From Nymphaea colorata (Eukaryota > Streptophyta > Magnoliopsida > Nymphaeales > Nymphaeaceae): a stretch of DNA of 64,000 bases. The stretch covers positions 3,994,001-4,058,000 of the forward strand of contig NC_045146.1 of the NCBI RefSeq assembly GCF_008831285.2, in the 5' to 3' direction. The notes under the pieces were generated by a model. It ran no database searches. It saw only the letters and a list, made by a program, of their open reading frames with translations, and had not been told where the DNA came from. Position numbers and translations under genes: made by a program. Shown piece after piece: positions 53,863-64,000 of this stretch; position 1 is the first letter of the stretch; each line of letters opens with the position of its first letter.

Positions 53863-54348
53863 CCGGTGCCTAATCAGGTGTGCCTATGTATGCGCCTACC
53901 ACATGGATCTAGGCGCGCCCAAGTGGGTCGCTATTTAGCCCACCAATCTAGCGCCCATCCTCTAACTGCGCCTTTGACTGGCAACATGACACCGTGCATC
54001 GGACATGCCCTCAATCAAAGAGTTCCGGTGCCTAATCAGGTGTGCCTATGTATGCGCCTACCACATGGATCTAGGCGCGCCCAAGTGGGTCGCTATTTAG
54101 CCCACCAATCTAGCGCCCATCCTCTAACTGCGCCTTTGACTGGCAACATGACACCGTGCATCGGACATGCCCTCAATCAAAGAGTTCCGGTGCCTAATCA
54201 GGTGTGCCTATGTATGCGCCTACCACATGGATCTAGGCGCGCCCAAGTGGGTCGCTATTTAGCCCACCAATCTAGCGCCCATCCTCTAACTGCGCCTTTG
54301 ACTGGCAACATGACACCGTGCATCGGACATGCCCTCAATCAAAGAGTT
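53863..54348. repeat. Three tandem 162-bp repeats, apparently identical
   Basis: Units start at 53863, 54025 and 54187 and each runs from ccggtgcctaatcagg to ctcaatcaaagagtt. By eye the copies do not differ by a single base. They are GC-richer than the flanks. The period divides by three, so one plus-strand frame stays open through all copies (54-residue unit containing MRLPHGSRRAQVG), but it lacks an ATG before the first unit. The length is in the range of plant satellite monomers. Confidence 0.92.
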
Positions 54349-55700
54349 CCTTATTTATGATCACAACAAGACACTTGATGTCCTCAAATTTACTTCACAA
54401 TGATACTTCTTCTTGTAAATCTTTTGAACAAAAAGAAAAATGGGAACCCATTGATAGCCTCAAGTTTCCTGTAAGGTGAGTTCCACTCAGGAGAGGAGCC
54501 AAAAATTTTTTATGATTTGGTCGAATTAAAGTTTTTAAATTTTGACTATAACTAAAAATATTATTTTTCAAATTTTTTAATATAGAACAAGTAAAATATT
54601 TTAAAATTTACATGTAAATTTTTTTAAAAAAAAGTTGAGGTGGGCCAGCTGGTTCCACTTGTGAAGGCCATGATGTTGCCAGCACTGAAAAAAAAAAACA
54701 AAAAGGAAAGAGAAGACATATGATACTCAAAAGTATATAGGGAGTGTTTGGCTGACAGTCTCCAAAAACATGATTTTGTGAAAATGAAGTCGTTAAAAAC
54801 CTAGTTCTTTAAACTTGGTTTGTACGTTTAAATGACAAGAGAAAACTGGGTTTTCACAAAACCCAATCATGGAAAAACTGGGTTTTTGCAAAATCTAATT
54901 ATGGTTTCATTTAGATGTGCCTGAAATGGTGTTTTGGAGGAAATGAATAAACCTGAGAGAACTAGGTCTTGTCAAAACTGGATTTTGGTAAAAATCCACT
55001 TTTGATGTCATTTAGAATAACCTTTTAAGAGGCAAAATAAGATTTTTACCTTCAAAACTCGGTTTTGGTTTGTCATCCACAATGATTAATGAGAGAACAA
55101 AATTTTCCGCTGCCTTTGAGGTGCTAGGCTAATATATACATCAATCGATCAACTGGCGCAACGATATTCGCATCAACTTAAAGCATAACCCCCCATGAGA
55201 ATCATAACCCCCATGAGAATCGAAATAAAAAAATACTATTTAATGTATTTTTAGTCGAACTAGCTACGTTATACTCCTTGATTCAATATTTCATATACTA
55301 TTAATAAAAATATCTTTATACTATTAATAAAAATAATCTTTATGTGCTGTTTCTATTAATAATCAACCGTCAAATTTGTAAGCAGTTTCCATGCTGTTGA
55401 CGTGCTTCGGAATCCAGGATTTTTGGTAGTGTCACAACCTTTCTTCCCCAAGACGGACGGCATAATTGAAGATGCATTCCAACGGAAAAACAAAAGGGGA
55501 AAGGAAATGCGCAAATAACTAATTTCTTTTAAAAATTTGGAAATATATAACGCGTGTGTTTTCTGGACACTCACAGTTGTCGCTTACAAAATTCACTCGG
55601 GGGAATCATATGAGCTCCAATCCCATGCGAGCAGCACCCATATACATACAAATTTTGCTTCCCTCAGAACCGTTGGTTTCCTAATCCGACGGTTCTAATC
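54349..55700. other. Intergenic, nothing recognised
   Basis: AT-rich, with poly-A/T runs. At 54750-55080 several near-repeats of 'aaaactgggttttggtaaaa' occur, suggesting a decayed MITE. No gene seen. Confidence 0.5.
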
Positions 55701-56946
55701 TTTTAGATTTTGAACTTACACGAGGCATGCCTCCACGCAGTCGCTTCTCTTCAGTAACTTCAAATTCACTCGATTGGCCGTAGAAATTCCCCCCGCATTC
55801 CTCTCTGCCAAATCACCTGGTGGGGAACTTGGAGCGGATGAGCTCCCACTGTTATCTCCCCCGCTCTCCGGTGGAGGGAGCCGTCGGAGACCGCCGATGG
55901 TGTTGGCGGGAGAGGGGAAGGAGATGAGGGAGAAGGAAGACGAAGACTCGGTCAGTCTGCGAGGTCGGTACCTCTCTCTTACCGCATTAATTTATTGAGT
56001 TTCCATCTTTCGGTCTCGCTATCGTCTTCGTAGATGTCTACATCAGGAGGGTGCGATGGCCCCCTGGGGCTTGATTCCAACGTTTCCATGATATCATTCT
56101 CCACTTTCGTCACCGTAGCTAGCGGGGTTGAGACCTTGAAATTCCTTCCGACGAGGCGGACTCACGCATTGGAGTAAACGGCTGCACTTGCGAGGTTGCA
56201 CGTATAAAAGGGCGGTGAAGGAAGGAGTTGTTTGCTGGTCCGCCGGTGTTGCACTGGGCAAGCGCCAGGCGCAGTCCTCTGAATCAGGGAAGGTCGAGCA
56301 GCATACGGGAGAGAAGCGAAGGTTAACGAAGGAAAACTGAGATTCGAGAAGCTTGCTGTCCCTGTTTGGAGTGAATCCTGAGGATTCTGGAGGAACTGAA
56401 AGGATATTTTGGCGTTTAGGGTTTTTCTGGTATGGTTGGGAGTTTGGCTGGAGATTGAGGGTTTTTTCTACCTTAGGACGTCCCTAGGTGAACGTTTGTT
56501 TTTGAAAATTGCAGAAGCTCGCTATCGTTCGGCAACTTCCGGGTCGACACCTATCTTTGTGTCTGCTAGTTTCAAAGCTTTGGTAATTTGAAGACATCTA
56601 CCTAAAGTATGTGGGTTTAGTTGCTGAACTCTTGGGACGTGTCTTCTACTCTTCGTGTTAGAGAGAATTTAGGTGCATTTGGTCTCAAGAATTTGAGGGT
56701 TTAGAAAATTTGTAGGTTTCTCTTTTCAAACTTTACTTTTTCCCTCTTCTTTTGAACGTTTCGTTTTTCTGAATTTGAGATAACACTGATTTGATTTTGT
56801 ATGATTTCAGAAGCATGGTGGATGTTTTCTTGTAAATATTTTTCTGGAGGACAAACAAATCGATTCTTTAATCATTTTGAAATTGTTCACAATTGGAGCA
56901 AGTAGACTGAAGAATTTATTTTCCAGTCCGGAAATTGAGTAACATA
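55701..56946 (+). promoter_or_regulatory. Probable 5' UTR/promoter region of the RING-CH gene
   Basis: GC content rises near 55770-55960 and a possible donor (gactcg|gtcagt, about 55951) and acceptor (tgatttcag before 56813) suggest leader introns. An ATG at about 55899 opens a short frame (MVLAGEGKEM) that would act as an uORF if transcribed. No TATA box is convincing. Confidence 0.35.
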
Positions 56947-59771
56947 ATGGAGGTTCAAGCCGTGGATCGTCATCCTGATGATCGTGCAGAAATTGGGCCG
57001 AACTTGACCGTTCCAGTAATAGTGGTTACTGTAAATACTTCGGACGAATGTCAAAGCGGTGAGATTCCTGAGCAGGGGTGTTCGGAGAATCTATCAAATG
57101 AAAGGACACCAAATTTTGAAGAGAAACTTCCGACGGCCTTGAATGTGTCTGAGCCAAACAAGGATGTCCATGTCATCGACATAAAACAAGATGGATTGAA
57201 GAAGAATGGGTTTAGTAGCACAGATTTAGAAAAGGAAAGGGCTTGCAGGATTTGCCATTTGACATCTGAGCACCATAATTCTTCGGAGGTGATTGAGCTT
57301 GGTTGTGAATGCAAAGATGACCTTGGTATTGCTCATCGACACTGTGCAGAAGCTTGGTTTAAAATTAAAGGCAACACGTAAGAATTTCTTTTTCTTCTGT
57401 ATGTTGGCTAACTTTGTTAATTTTTTATATTCATTTTGTGCAATCACATACATTCTCATTTATTCATTTCCCCTGTTGTCGGAACAAGTTGTGAGTAGTG
57501 CCTATCTTGCCTACCTGCATAAAACAAGATGGCTGAATGTTGATCTGATCCCATCTAGATGGGTCAACATATGCATATAGTGAGGATCTACTCATTCAAC
57601 TATTCCTTGATATGGTAATCGAGAATATTTTATCTTCATTATCATGTCTTATTAGATTAACCTTCACGATGACCATGAGAAAAAGAGAAACTAGATTCAC
57701 GTTCAAAGTAATCAGGTTCTAGGATTTAGACTCCAGCTTCTTAGGCTGTTTGTTGAATTGCACAGTCTACCTAGTCTGTTACTATGGCTAGAGTGTCTTT
57801 GTGCTTATGTTGATTTCTGCAACTTAGGCTGGAATCCAAGTTTATTTAAATGGTGATTCAAGATGACCTCATTTGCAAACTTGAACTTCAGTTACAAGGT
57901 TGGTGGATAAGGATGATCTTATGTCATCTTCTAGCTGTTAGGTTAGACATAAGAATAGAAGCTTGTTTTTTGCTGGTATGATACTTATATTTTATGTTTG
58001 TTTTGTAATCTGCTTGAATACTTATTTCTGTATATGTGTGTGTGTGTGTGCGTGTGTGTTTAATTTTCAGGTTGGAGGACTTCTTAGTTAGCAAGTTTCA
58101 ATGACTTATTAGTTATACTGATGATTTTATCTCATTCTCTTAGCCCACAATACATGTTTATGATATCAGTTTTTCGTATAAATTTCATAACAGTGTCTGT
58201 AAAAATATATCTCTTGCCTTTCTGTCTAGTCAATTGCGATATCTTTCTGAATGCCACACCGTTCAGATTCACTGTCTGACTTGCACCTATGTGCTTGATA
58301 CTTCCATTATAATTTATGTCTTTCACAACTCTGTTACTGCAATATTCTAGTCACAGATGCGCACAGACAAAATCTGGCACATGGCTAGTCTAACTCTAGC
58401 TAGTAGAAAATGTAAAATTTTGAAGCCTAAAGGAAATGCCAGATTGAAAAGTAGGTAGGTCATTTTCTGTTTCAGATACATTCATCAGCTTACATTAAAA
58501 AGACCTATGACTTGAAAGTAGTGTTTCTAGACTCATGCTGTTGAAGAAATTGTCAAGTAATGGCTGCAGCTGCTGTAGTTTGAAATATTTTGCTTGCAGA
58601 TGTTTATTAACCTAACTACATTATGCATTTACATAAGGTATGATCGTCATTTCCAAAGCTTTGGTCAAATAGGCATATCAAACAAAATTAAATTCAAAAA
58701 ATAGTCCATCTGCATAAATTCTACTTGTCGGATCTTATTTTACCAAATTGATTCTTATTTTCTGGATACCAACGTGCTGACCAAAAGTGGAATGGAATGG
58801 CAAAGTAGAATTTCTGGGTTTATTTGCCAAGGATTAGCAGGGAACATGTCCTGGTTGGATTCTCATTTGCTGTTGCTAAGCATGGGCAGCTTTTTGAAAT
58901 CCTCAACAAACAATTGCAGATTTTGACGGTGATCTTCTTTTTTCTTTTGGGGTTTGGGGCTCTCAGCTTGTATGAATCTCTATGCATACAAGAAAGTGCA
59001 ATTTGACTGTGCAATGTTCGGATTATGTAATTAGTCAATCTTAAGAAGTGCAACTTGGCTATGCAATTTAGTCAATCTTAATAAGCGCATCTTGGCAATG
59101 GAATTGAGAGTCATGCAAGTCCCCCTTGGTATGTACCGGACCTATTTCATGTGGACTTGCATTTCCTGCAACAGCTAACATATAGTTGGTCATGCCAAGA
59201 TGCACAATGGACATGGTCAAGACTTGGTGACTAACTTGATCTCCTGACATTTATGTTCTTTATTGCTACATATTCACTTTTCCTTTTTTGGAATTTATTA
59301 TCAATCACATTCTTTCATAATTAATAAGCAACATCGAATGTATGATCATATGATGATCCAGTATTTGTTTTTCAAGGGACTTTCACTTGAGATTTTGCCA
59401 TGTTTTGTAGTCTTAGGTGTCTCTGTGTGTCTGTCTGAATCCTAATTTTTGAAAATGTTGTACCGTACCAAACATATCTCAGATCAGCACCTGGTCCATG
59501 TGAAGTTGTGAACATAGGACCTCAACTCTTCACCCCTTTCCCTGCTCTTCTCTCAAATTTTGACATCAGGGTTCCTCGTGCCTGCTGATGCATTAACTTT
59601 TGAATTTTGAACCCTATGAAGGGCCAATACAACTAAAGTATGCCAAGGCTTTTTTTACCACATTAAACCATCAACTAGTAAAAAATGCACGGCTTTGAAC
59701 ACCTTATACTTTTATCCTAATGTCTTTCTAGAGAATATGTTTAGTTCTTGTATTCCTTCTCCATTTTGAAT

Positions 59772-59818
<47 letters not shown>

Positions 59819-60999
59819 TGCTTGATAGGGGACACTGCCTGGAACTGGCCAGCTTTGAGCTTAGATCCTATGTTGAGCATGAGCAAGCTAGAATTTAGTT
59901 GCACTCACTAAATGAATCATATATTATTTAAATTTCTCGTAAATGTTGAGAACAATAGTGGGGGTTGAGAAGGCTTGAGCCAGCATCTTCTGATAAAGCG
60001 AAAGGGCCTAAATGTTGCAGCATAAATCGTCTCATAGACATTTGAACAAGACATTCATGTTCAAATAATTTATATACTACAAAAATATTCTATCTGAGAA
60101 GATAAGCTCAATGAGCTCAATTTTTGTGTTCAGTGTGGTTTTTCCATTTAAATGCCTATCAGAATGACAGATAATTCTAAAACATTGTGATGAACCTGGC
60201 TCTAGCTCAAAACTCATTTAACGAGGTCCTCTGTGATGTTACAAACAGGTTACCAACATGAACCAAATGGACTGAATAGCTTCTTGTGAAAATGACTTTG
60301 TTTATGTTCCTAAGAAATGTGATTCAGGCCTGAGTGTTTTCAGAGTGGCTTTTGTGGCCTTTGCCCTGTCTTAGCAAAAGTAGGAAACATTTTTTGCTTT
60401 TCTAATTTTCAGAAACTTATGACTGTTGAACATTTGAATGCCTAACTGCCATAACATTTTGTGATTTTGTATAGCGCATGGCTTATGGCATATCGTTATG
60501 TTCCTTAAAAAGCACTACATTGAGAAACCTATATGTGCATTCTAGTATTTTTTTTTCTAACAATTATACTGAGGCCAATTGGAATTTCAGATGTTGTTAT
60601 CTGAAACGAGATTTTGTCCTGTTGGTAGAAGTTATGAGTGTAACTGAAATTATAACAATATCCTGCATAACTCATGAACTATAAACTATTGTGTTGTAAA
60701 ACGTCTGGATGATCTTTACTGGTTGCACCTGCTTCCTGATTGCATCCAAGTTGGACGCTCAAATCTCATCTTTAAAACAATGCAGGCATTGTGAAATTTG
60801 TAGCAAGCCTGCAAAAAATATCACGGGTGTTGGAGATAGGGGGTTTCTAGAAGAATGGAATGGAAGGGAAGTTGGCAGCAGAAATTCTCCAGTGGAGAGG
60901 GGGAATTGCTGGAGGGGTCAGCCTTTTTGTAACTTTCTGATGGGTTGTTTGGTGATAGCCTTCATACTTCCTTGGTTTTTCCGGATAAATATGTTCTGA
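56947..60999 (+). CDS. RING-CH (RINGv) zinc-finger membrane protein, putative E3 ubiquitin ligase
   Basis: Two coding exons, 56947-57377 and 60786-60999, joined in phase 2 (donor cac|gtaaga, acceptor tgcag|g), give 214 residues. Start: the first ATG of the open frame (MEVQAV). Residues 1-98 are low-complexity and acidic. The C4HC3 RINGv finger then follows: CRIC, a gap, CECKDDLGIAHRHCAEAWF, and HCEIC after the junction, so the intron splits the finger before its last Cys pair. A conserved WRGQPFCNFLMG block leads into one hydrophobic helix (CLVIAFILPWFF) and the RINMF end. This arrangement matches plant single-TM RINGv proteins such as the Arabidopsis At2g22120/At5g05830 type (recalled). Likely role: membrane-anchored ubiquitin transfer with an E2; substrate unknown. 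Splice sites are clean and there are no stops. Confidence 0.92.
57378..60785 (+). other. 3.4 kb intron of the RING-CH gene
   Basis: Bordered by gtaaga and tgcag. It contains a TG microsatellite (58037-58060) and a CT microsatellite (59772-59814). Short open frames have no family signature. No obvious complete transposon seen. Confidence 0.75.
59772..59814. repeat. CT microsatellite in the RING-CH gene intron
   Basis: About 40 bp of near-perfect CT dinucleotides. Confidence 0.95.
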
Positions 61000-61450
61000 G
61001 AAGTGTAGTTGCACGAGGGAATGGTGCTTATTGGGGTGTGTTGGATAACGTGTGCTCAATGTGTGCGAATTCTCAGAACTTCAAACAACTAAGGGCAGGA
61101 AGGAAATTCTGGTCATTACGACATTAAAGAATGAAACTGTTCCTACGATTATGGCTGTATGCAACTCCTGTGGAAAATTTTGCATTATTCAGGCCAGCAG
61201 TTGTCTTTCAATTTGTGTTGGGGATCCCTGTTAATTTCATACTGCCTCTATTTTTGTTGGTTTTATGTAACATCATAAGGAATTCATACATTATGAGCTT
61301 GTTAATACTTGTACAGCTTAGTCGGTTTCCTGTTTCTTCCACTCTTCAGTCAATGGTGTTACACTCTGCTACTCTGTTCTGTCTTTGTTTTGCCTTGCGA
61401 AAGATCTTCGTCTGTAGCCTTCAGTTGATAACCAGATAGCCTTCTGACCT
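61000..61450 (+). other. 3' UTR / downstream flank of the RING-CH gene
   Basis: Follows the TGA. A 102-codon open frame here (from 61131) reads as hydrophobic translation of T-rich DNA with no conserved motif. The polyadenylation site was not identified. Confidence 0.45.
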
Positions 61451-61731
61451 TGGGCTCACCAGATCAAAGCCGATGTCTTACAGGGCATCAAGTGGGTGAG
61501 AAATTCACGTATGGGCCTAGTTCTTCTGACCGTTTCATTGTCATAGAAGATTTTTCAAACTATAATATACTTGTGGTGATTAGGGTTGTGCGTGGAGGAC
61601 AGATGAATTTGCAGAATCATTTCTCATAGAGATGTCTTGAACTGTTCGTCCAGATTCCATAAAGATCTTTCAAATGTAATTTTTGTGAAGCTGATCTTTA
61701 GTTTGATAGGAAAGTTTCTTCCCATTGGGCG

Positions 61732-61765
<34 letters not shown>
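61732..61765. repeat. (GA)n-(GACA)n microsatellite
   Basis: GA dinucleotides pass into five GACA-type units. Confidence 0.95.
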
Positions 61766-63687
61766 TGAGTACCAATTATCAACCGACAAAGCTATTCTTG
61801 GCGAGCCTTTCCTTGGGAATCTGATTGGTTAAAGAGGAGCTTATCACGAGGTCAGTGGGCCTTAATATTTCACAAGCTCTGATAATCCGACACCAAAGCC
61901 GACCACGTTGAAAGAAGCATTCTGGGAGTCTGATGGGGCCAATAAACAAGGGCTCCATCTTGGTCGATTCCTCATTATTAGAGAAAGAAAAAGAAGCTTC
62001 CTGGTTGTCCCAAAGTTCCCCGTCTCCTTTAGATGTTGATTGGACCAATATATGGAACAAGTCATCTTCAACTTCTCTTTGTCTAAATCTTGGTGCGGAA
62101 CTTTATAACAGGTTTTTGAGAAAATTCCGCTTTTTTTTCTTCACTTTGGTGAACTTGCTTGAATCAAGCCCTTATATTAATTGATGAAACCAGAATTAGC
62201 AGGAAACCGCTTCCCTTTTTCAAGATTCACTTTCGTGCATTCTGTTCGCTTTCTGAGTTGCGCTGCTTCGTTGAATCTCATCGTCTGTTAAGGCATAATA
62301 CTCTACTCTTTTTAAACGTTTACTTTTTCTACTTTGGTTCACATACCGTCTCTTGTGTCGTCCTTTTCATTTGACTAGAAAGAATCGCGCAGACCATACG
62401 GCAAGCAAACATGATAAAAGCCCTCCCGAAAAGCTTCCTCCGAAAAGTTACCCAGAAACTGCTAGAAATTGAGAGGAAAATAATCTAAAGCTAAGAGGGC
62501 GACATTTTTCTCCAGAAAAATCTCCAGGACTTGCAAGGCCCCTTGTTTCATGTCTGGCTGTGAAATCGAATTGGAGAGCTCCAGGGCCCTTGGAAATCGA
62601 GGTACTCATCCTAACCAACTAGCAAACAGGTCGATGCTCAGTCTTACATCCATTTGTCTGGAGAATGACAGGAAAAGTAAAAAGTGGAAAACCTTCGTCA
62701 GAAAATTTTTTCCCCTTTTTCCTCTTCCTAATGTTTAGGCACAAAAAGGCAATAGGGAAGCAGTACAAATTTATCGCAGAGGAGGGAGAGGGAGAGGATT
62801 ATCCCACCGCCCAGGCGAAAACGGAAGCTGTCCATTTCATTGCTGTTCCAAAATGGAAAGAAGAAAAGTGGTGCCACCAAACCAAAGTGGCTGTTACTTT
62901 CTCACCTACGTCTTAGCATGTTTTCTTCCAAATTGGGGCAAGGCAATGGGTTTGGTATATTCATCCATAGGCAATGTCGGAGGCTATGGAAATGTGGCTT
63001 CAAGTTAATGGCCGTGGCCGTGCTCAGATACGACGGCCGACTGCACCTTTCGCGTGCAACCGGCAACGGAACGGAGCCTGAAGTCTAACGAGAGGAGATG
63101 TCCACGGGTTACGCCTCTTCGGAAGACTTGAATTTGGACATTGATCATTTTTCCATGAAATAGAATCACCACCCAAAAGGATGCAGGCCAAACGGTAAAC
63201 ATACTTGATCGTTTTCTTCCTCCAAATTCAAAATTTGTGAATCTCATTAGGAATTCAAAACAGAATTAGATATGTTAGGAGGTTCCAGAACCGTATCCCA
63301 GCTGCTTGTCAGTTGAAAACAAGTGGCCGACAAGAATACTTTTCAAATTCGATGAAATTCAGGGATCAGCATCGATCTGCATAGAGTCAAACCCAGCTTG
63401 TTTGTTGTTTCAACAGGCACCAAGCTGAATTTTGAGATGGGGAAGTCAAGGTTGAAGAGGAGAAGGAGACCAGCTATGTGCCCCCATGCTTGGTTCCAAG
63501 ATAAAACACTGCCCACTCTAGAGCAGGGAATGAAAGCTTCACAAATCTATTACATGGTGGCAAACATGCAGAAAATCTCTTTCCCTCTCTCTCTCTCCTT
63601 CTATCCCTAAAGGGAGTAATTTAGCAGATTGGGTAGGGAGCAGAAGATGAAACACGTTTGATTTTCATGGATGCTACCTGACGTTGA

Positions 63688-63711
63688 GCTCTCTCTCTCT
63701 CTCTCTCTCTC
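63688..63711. repeat. CT microsatellite
   Basis: About 12 CT units. Confidence 0.95.
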
Positions 63712-63852
63712 GTGGTGACCAGACAGAACATGGATAGATATGAAGAGTACAACAACTCACATCTTGAAGCCATTCGATTTGTGTGCCTAGTTCGGGATCC
63801 ACCCGAATTAAACGTACACGACGTTTTCTGACGTTAGTGGCTTCCATGCAGG

Positions 63853-64000
63853 GGCAGAGGCACATGCGGGCATGTGTGGGCAATTGCCCATACAGTCCAA
63901 TCAAATCCCTTATTTACATAGTGGTTTACCCCAAATTTTTACATATAAAATGCCCCTCAAATATATAATGAGTGCCCTTCGCCAAATATGTCTGGCTCAG
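63853..64000. repeat. Possible left end of a MITE, cut by the window edge
   Basis: Begins aggggcagaggcacatgcgg, similar to the CAGGGGCGGAG terminus at 16694, and is followed by AT-rich DNA to the end of the window. The partner terminus is not in view. Confidence 0.35.

Larger units (their letters stand above)
61451..63852. other. Intergenic, no recognised gene
   Basis: Mixed composition. Contains GA/GACA microsatellite 61732-61765 and CT repeat 63688-63711. Open frames at 61.9, 62.7 and 63.4 kb are short and match nothing known to me. An unannotated non-coding transcript or UTR exons of a gene to the right cannot be excluded. Confidence 0.5.

Noticed and set aside
53863-54348. CRISPR array
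   Set aside because: Units are contiguous identical 162-bp copies with no spacer pattern, and the genome is eukaryotic.
53860-54360. 166-residue repetitive protein gene at the 162-bp array
   Set aside because: The frame opens at a TTG, not an ATG; codons are a by-product of a period divisible by three; no promoter or splice context. Kept as a repeat and as a finding.
61131-61439. 102-residue hydrophobic ORF after the RING-CH gene
   Set aside because: T-rich 3' UTR read in frame; no membrane-protein family resemblance and no splice or promoter context.

Overview
The window looks like nuclear DNA of a flowering plant. It holds intron-rich genes with plant-specific protein families (a SHAGGY/GSK3-like kinase, a peroxisomal enoyl-CoA isomerase, a RING-CH zinc-finger membrane protein). 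Between the genes lie long AT-rich stretches full of nested plant transposons (Tat-type Ty3/gypsy, copia, FAR1/MULE, hAT and PIF/Harbinger-like) and AT/CT microsatellites. I cannot name the species. All calls come from reading the sequence; no database search was run.

Layout. 1-7.1 kb: a BIN2-like GSK3 kinase gene on the plus strand. Eleven coding exons are visible, but the short first coding exon is not found and may lie upstream. 7.1-12.4 kb: intergenic DNA with MITE-like repeats. 12.7-14.3 kb: a plus-strand gene with an organelle-type N-terminus and an RRM-like C-terminal piece, whose middle exon(s) I cannot find. 15.4-16.1 kb: an intronless, GC-rich peroxisomal enoyl-CoA isomerase gene on the minus strand, ending in Ser-Arg-Leu. 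16.7-22.1 kb: a small hAT-type MITE, then a decayed FAR1/FRS (Mutator-type transposase) gene cut in two by a 3.1 kb solo LTR with a perfect 5-bp target duplication. 24.0-37.4 kb: an old Tat-lineage Ty3/gypsy retrotransposon on the minus strand. It carries gag, protease, RT, RNase H and integrase remnants plus an extra ORF upstream of gag. Inside it sit a hAT-type element made largely of a half-kilobase polypurine tract and an inverted copy of its own LTR. 37.8-38.1 kb: a copia remnant. 38-50 kb: AT-rich intergenic DNA with MITEs and long microsatellites. 50.07-52.16 kb: a complete TIR transposon (25-bp perfect TIRs, TGA duplication) carrying a captured viroplasmin/RNase H1 N-terminal-like domain and a cluster of perfect palindromes. 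53.86-54.35 kb: three apparently identical 162-bp tandem repeats. 55.7-61.4 kb: a RING-CH (RINGv) gene with two coding exons split by a 3.4 kb intron. 61.4-64 kb: no recognised gene.

The real genes do not form a pathway together; they are separate eukaryotic transcription units. The kinase would act in brassinosteroid-type signalling, the isomerase in peroxisomal breakdown of unsaturated fatty acids, and the RINGv protein as a membrane-anchored ubiquitin ligase. No clearly new multi-gene system is visible. The strongest unusual structures are the domain-carrying TIR element, the polypurine hAT element, the identical 162-bp array with an open frame, and the nested transposons resolved to exact target duplications.
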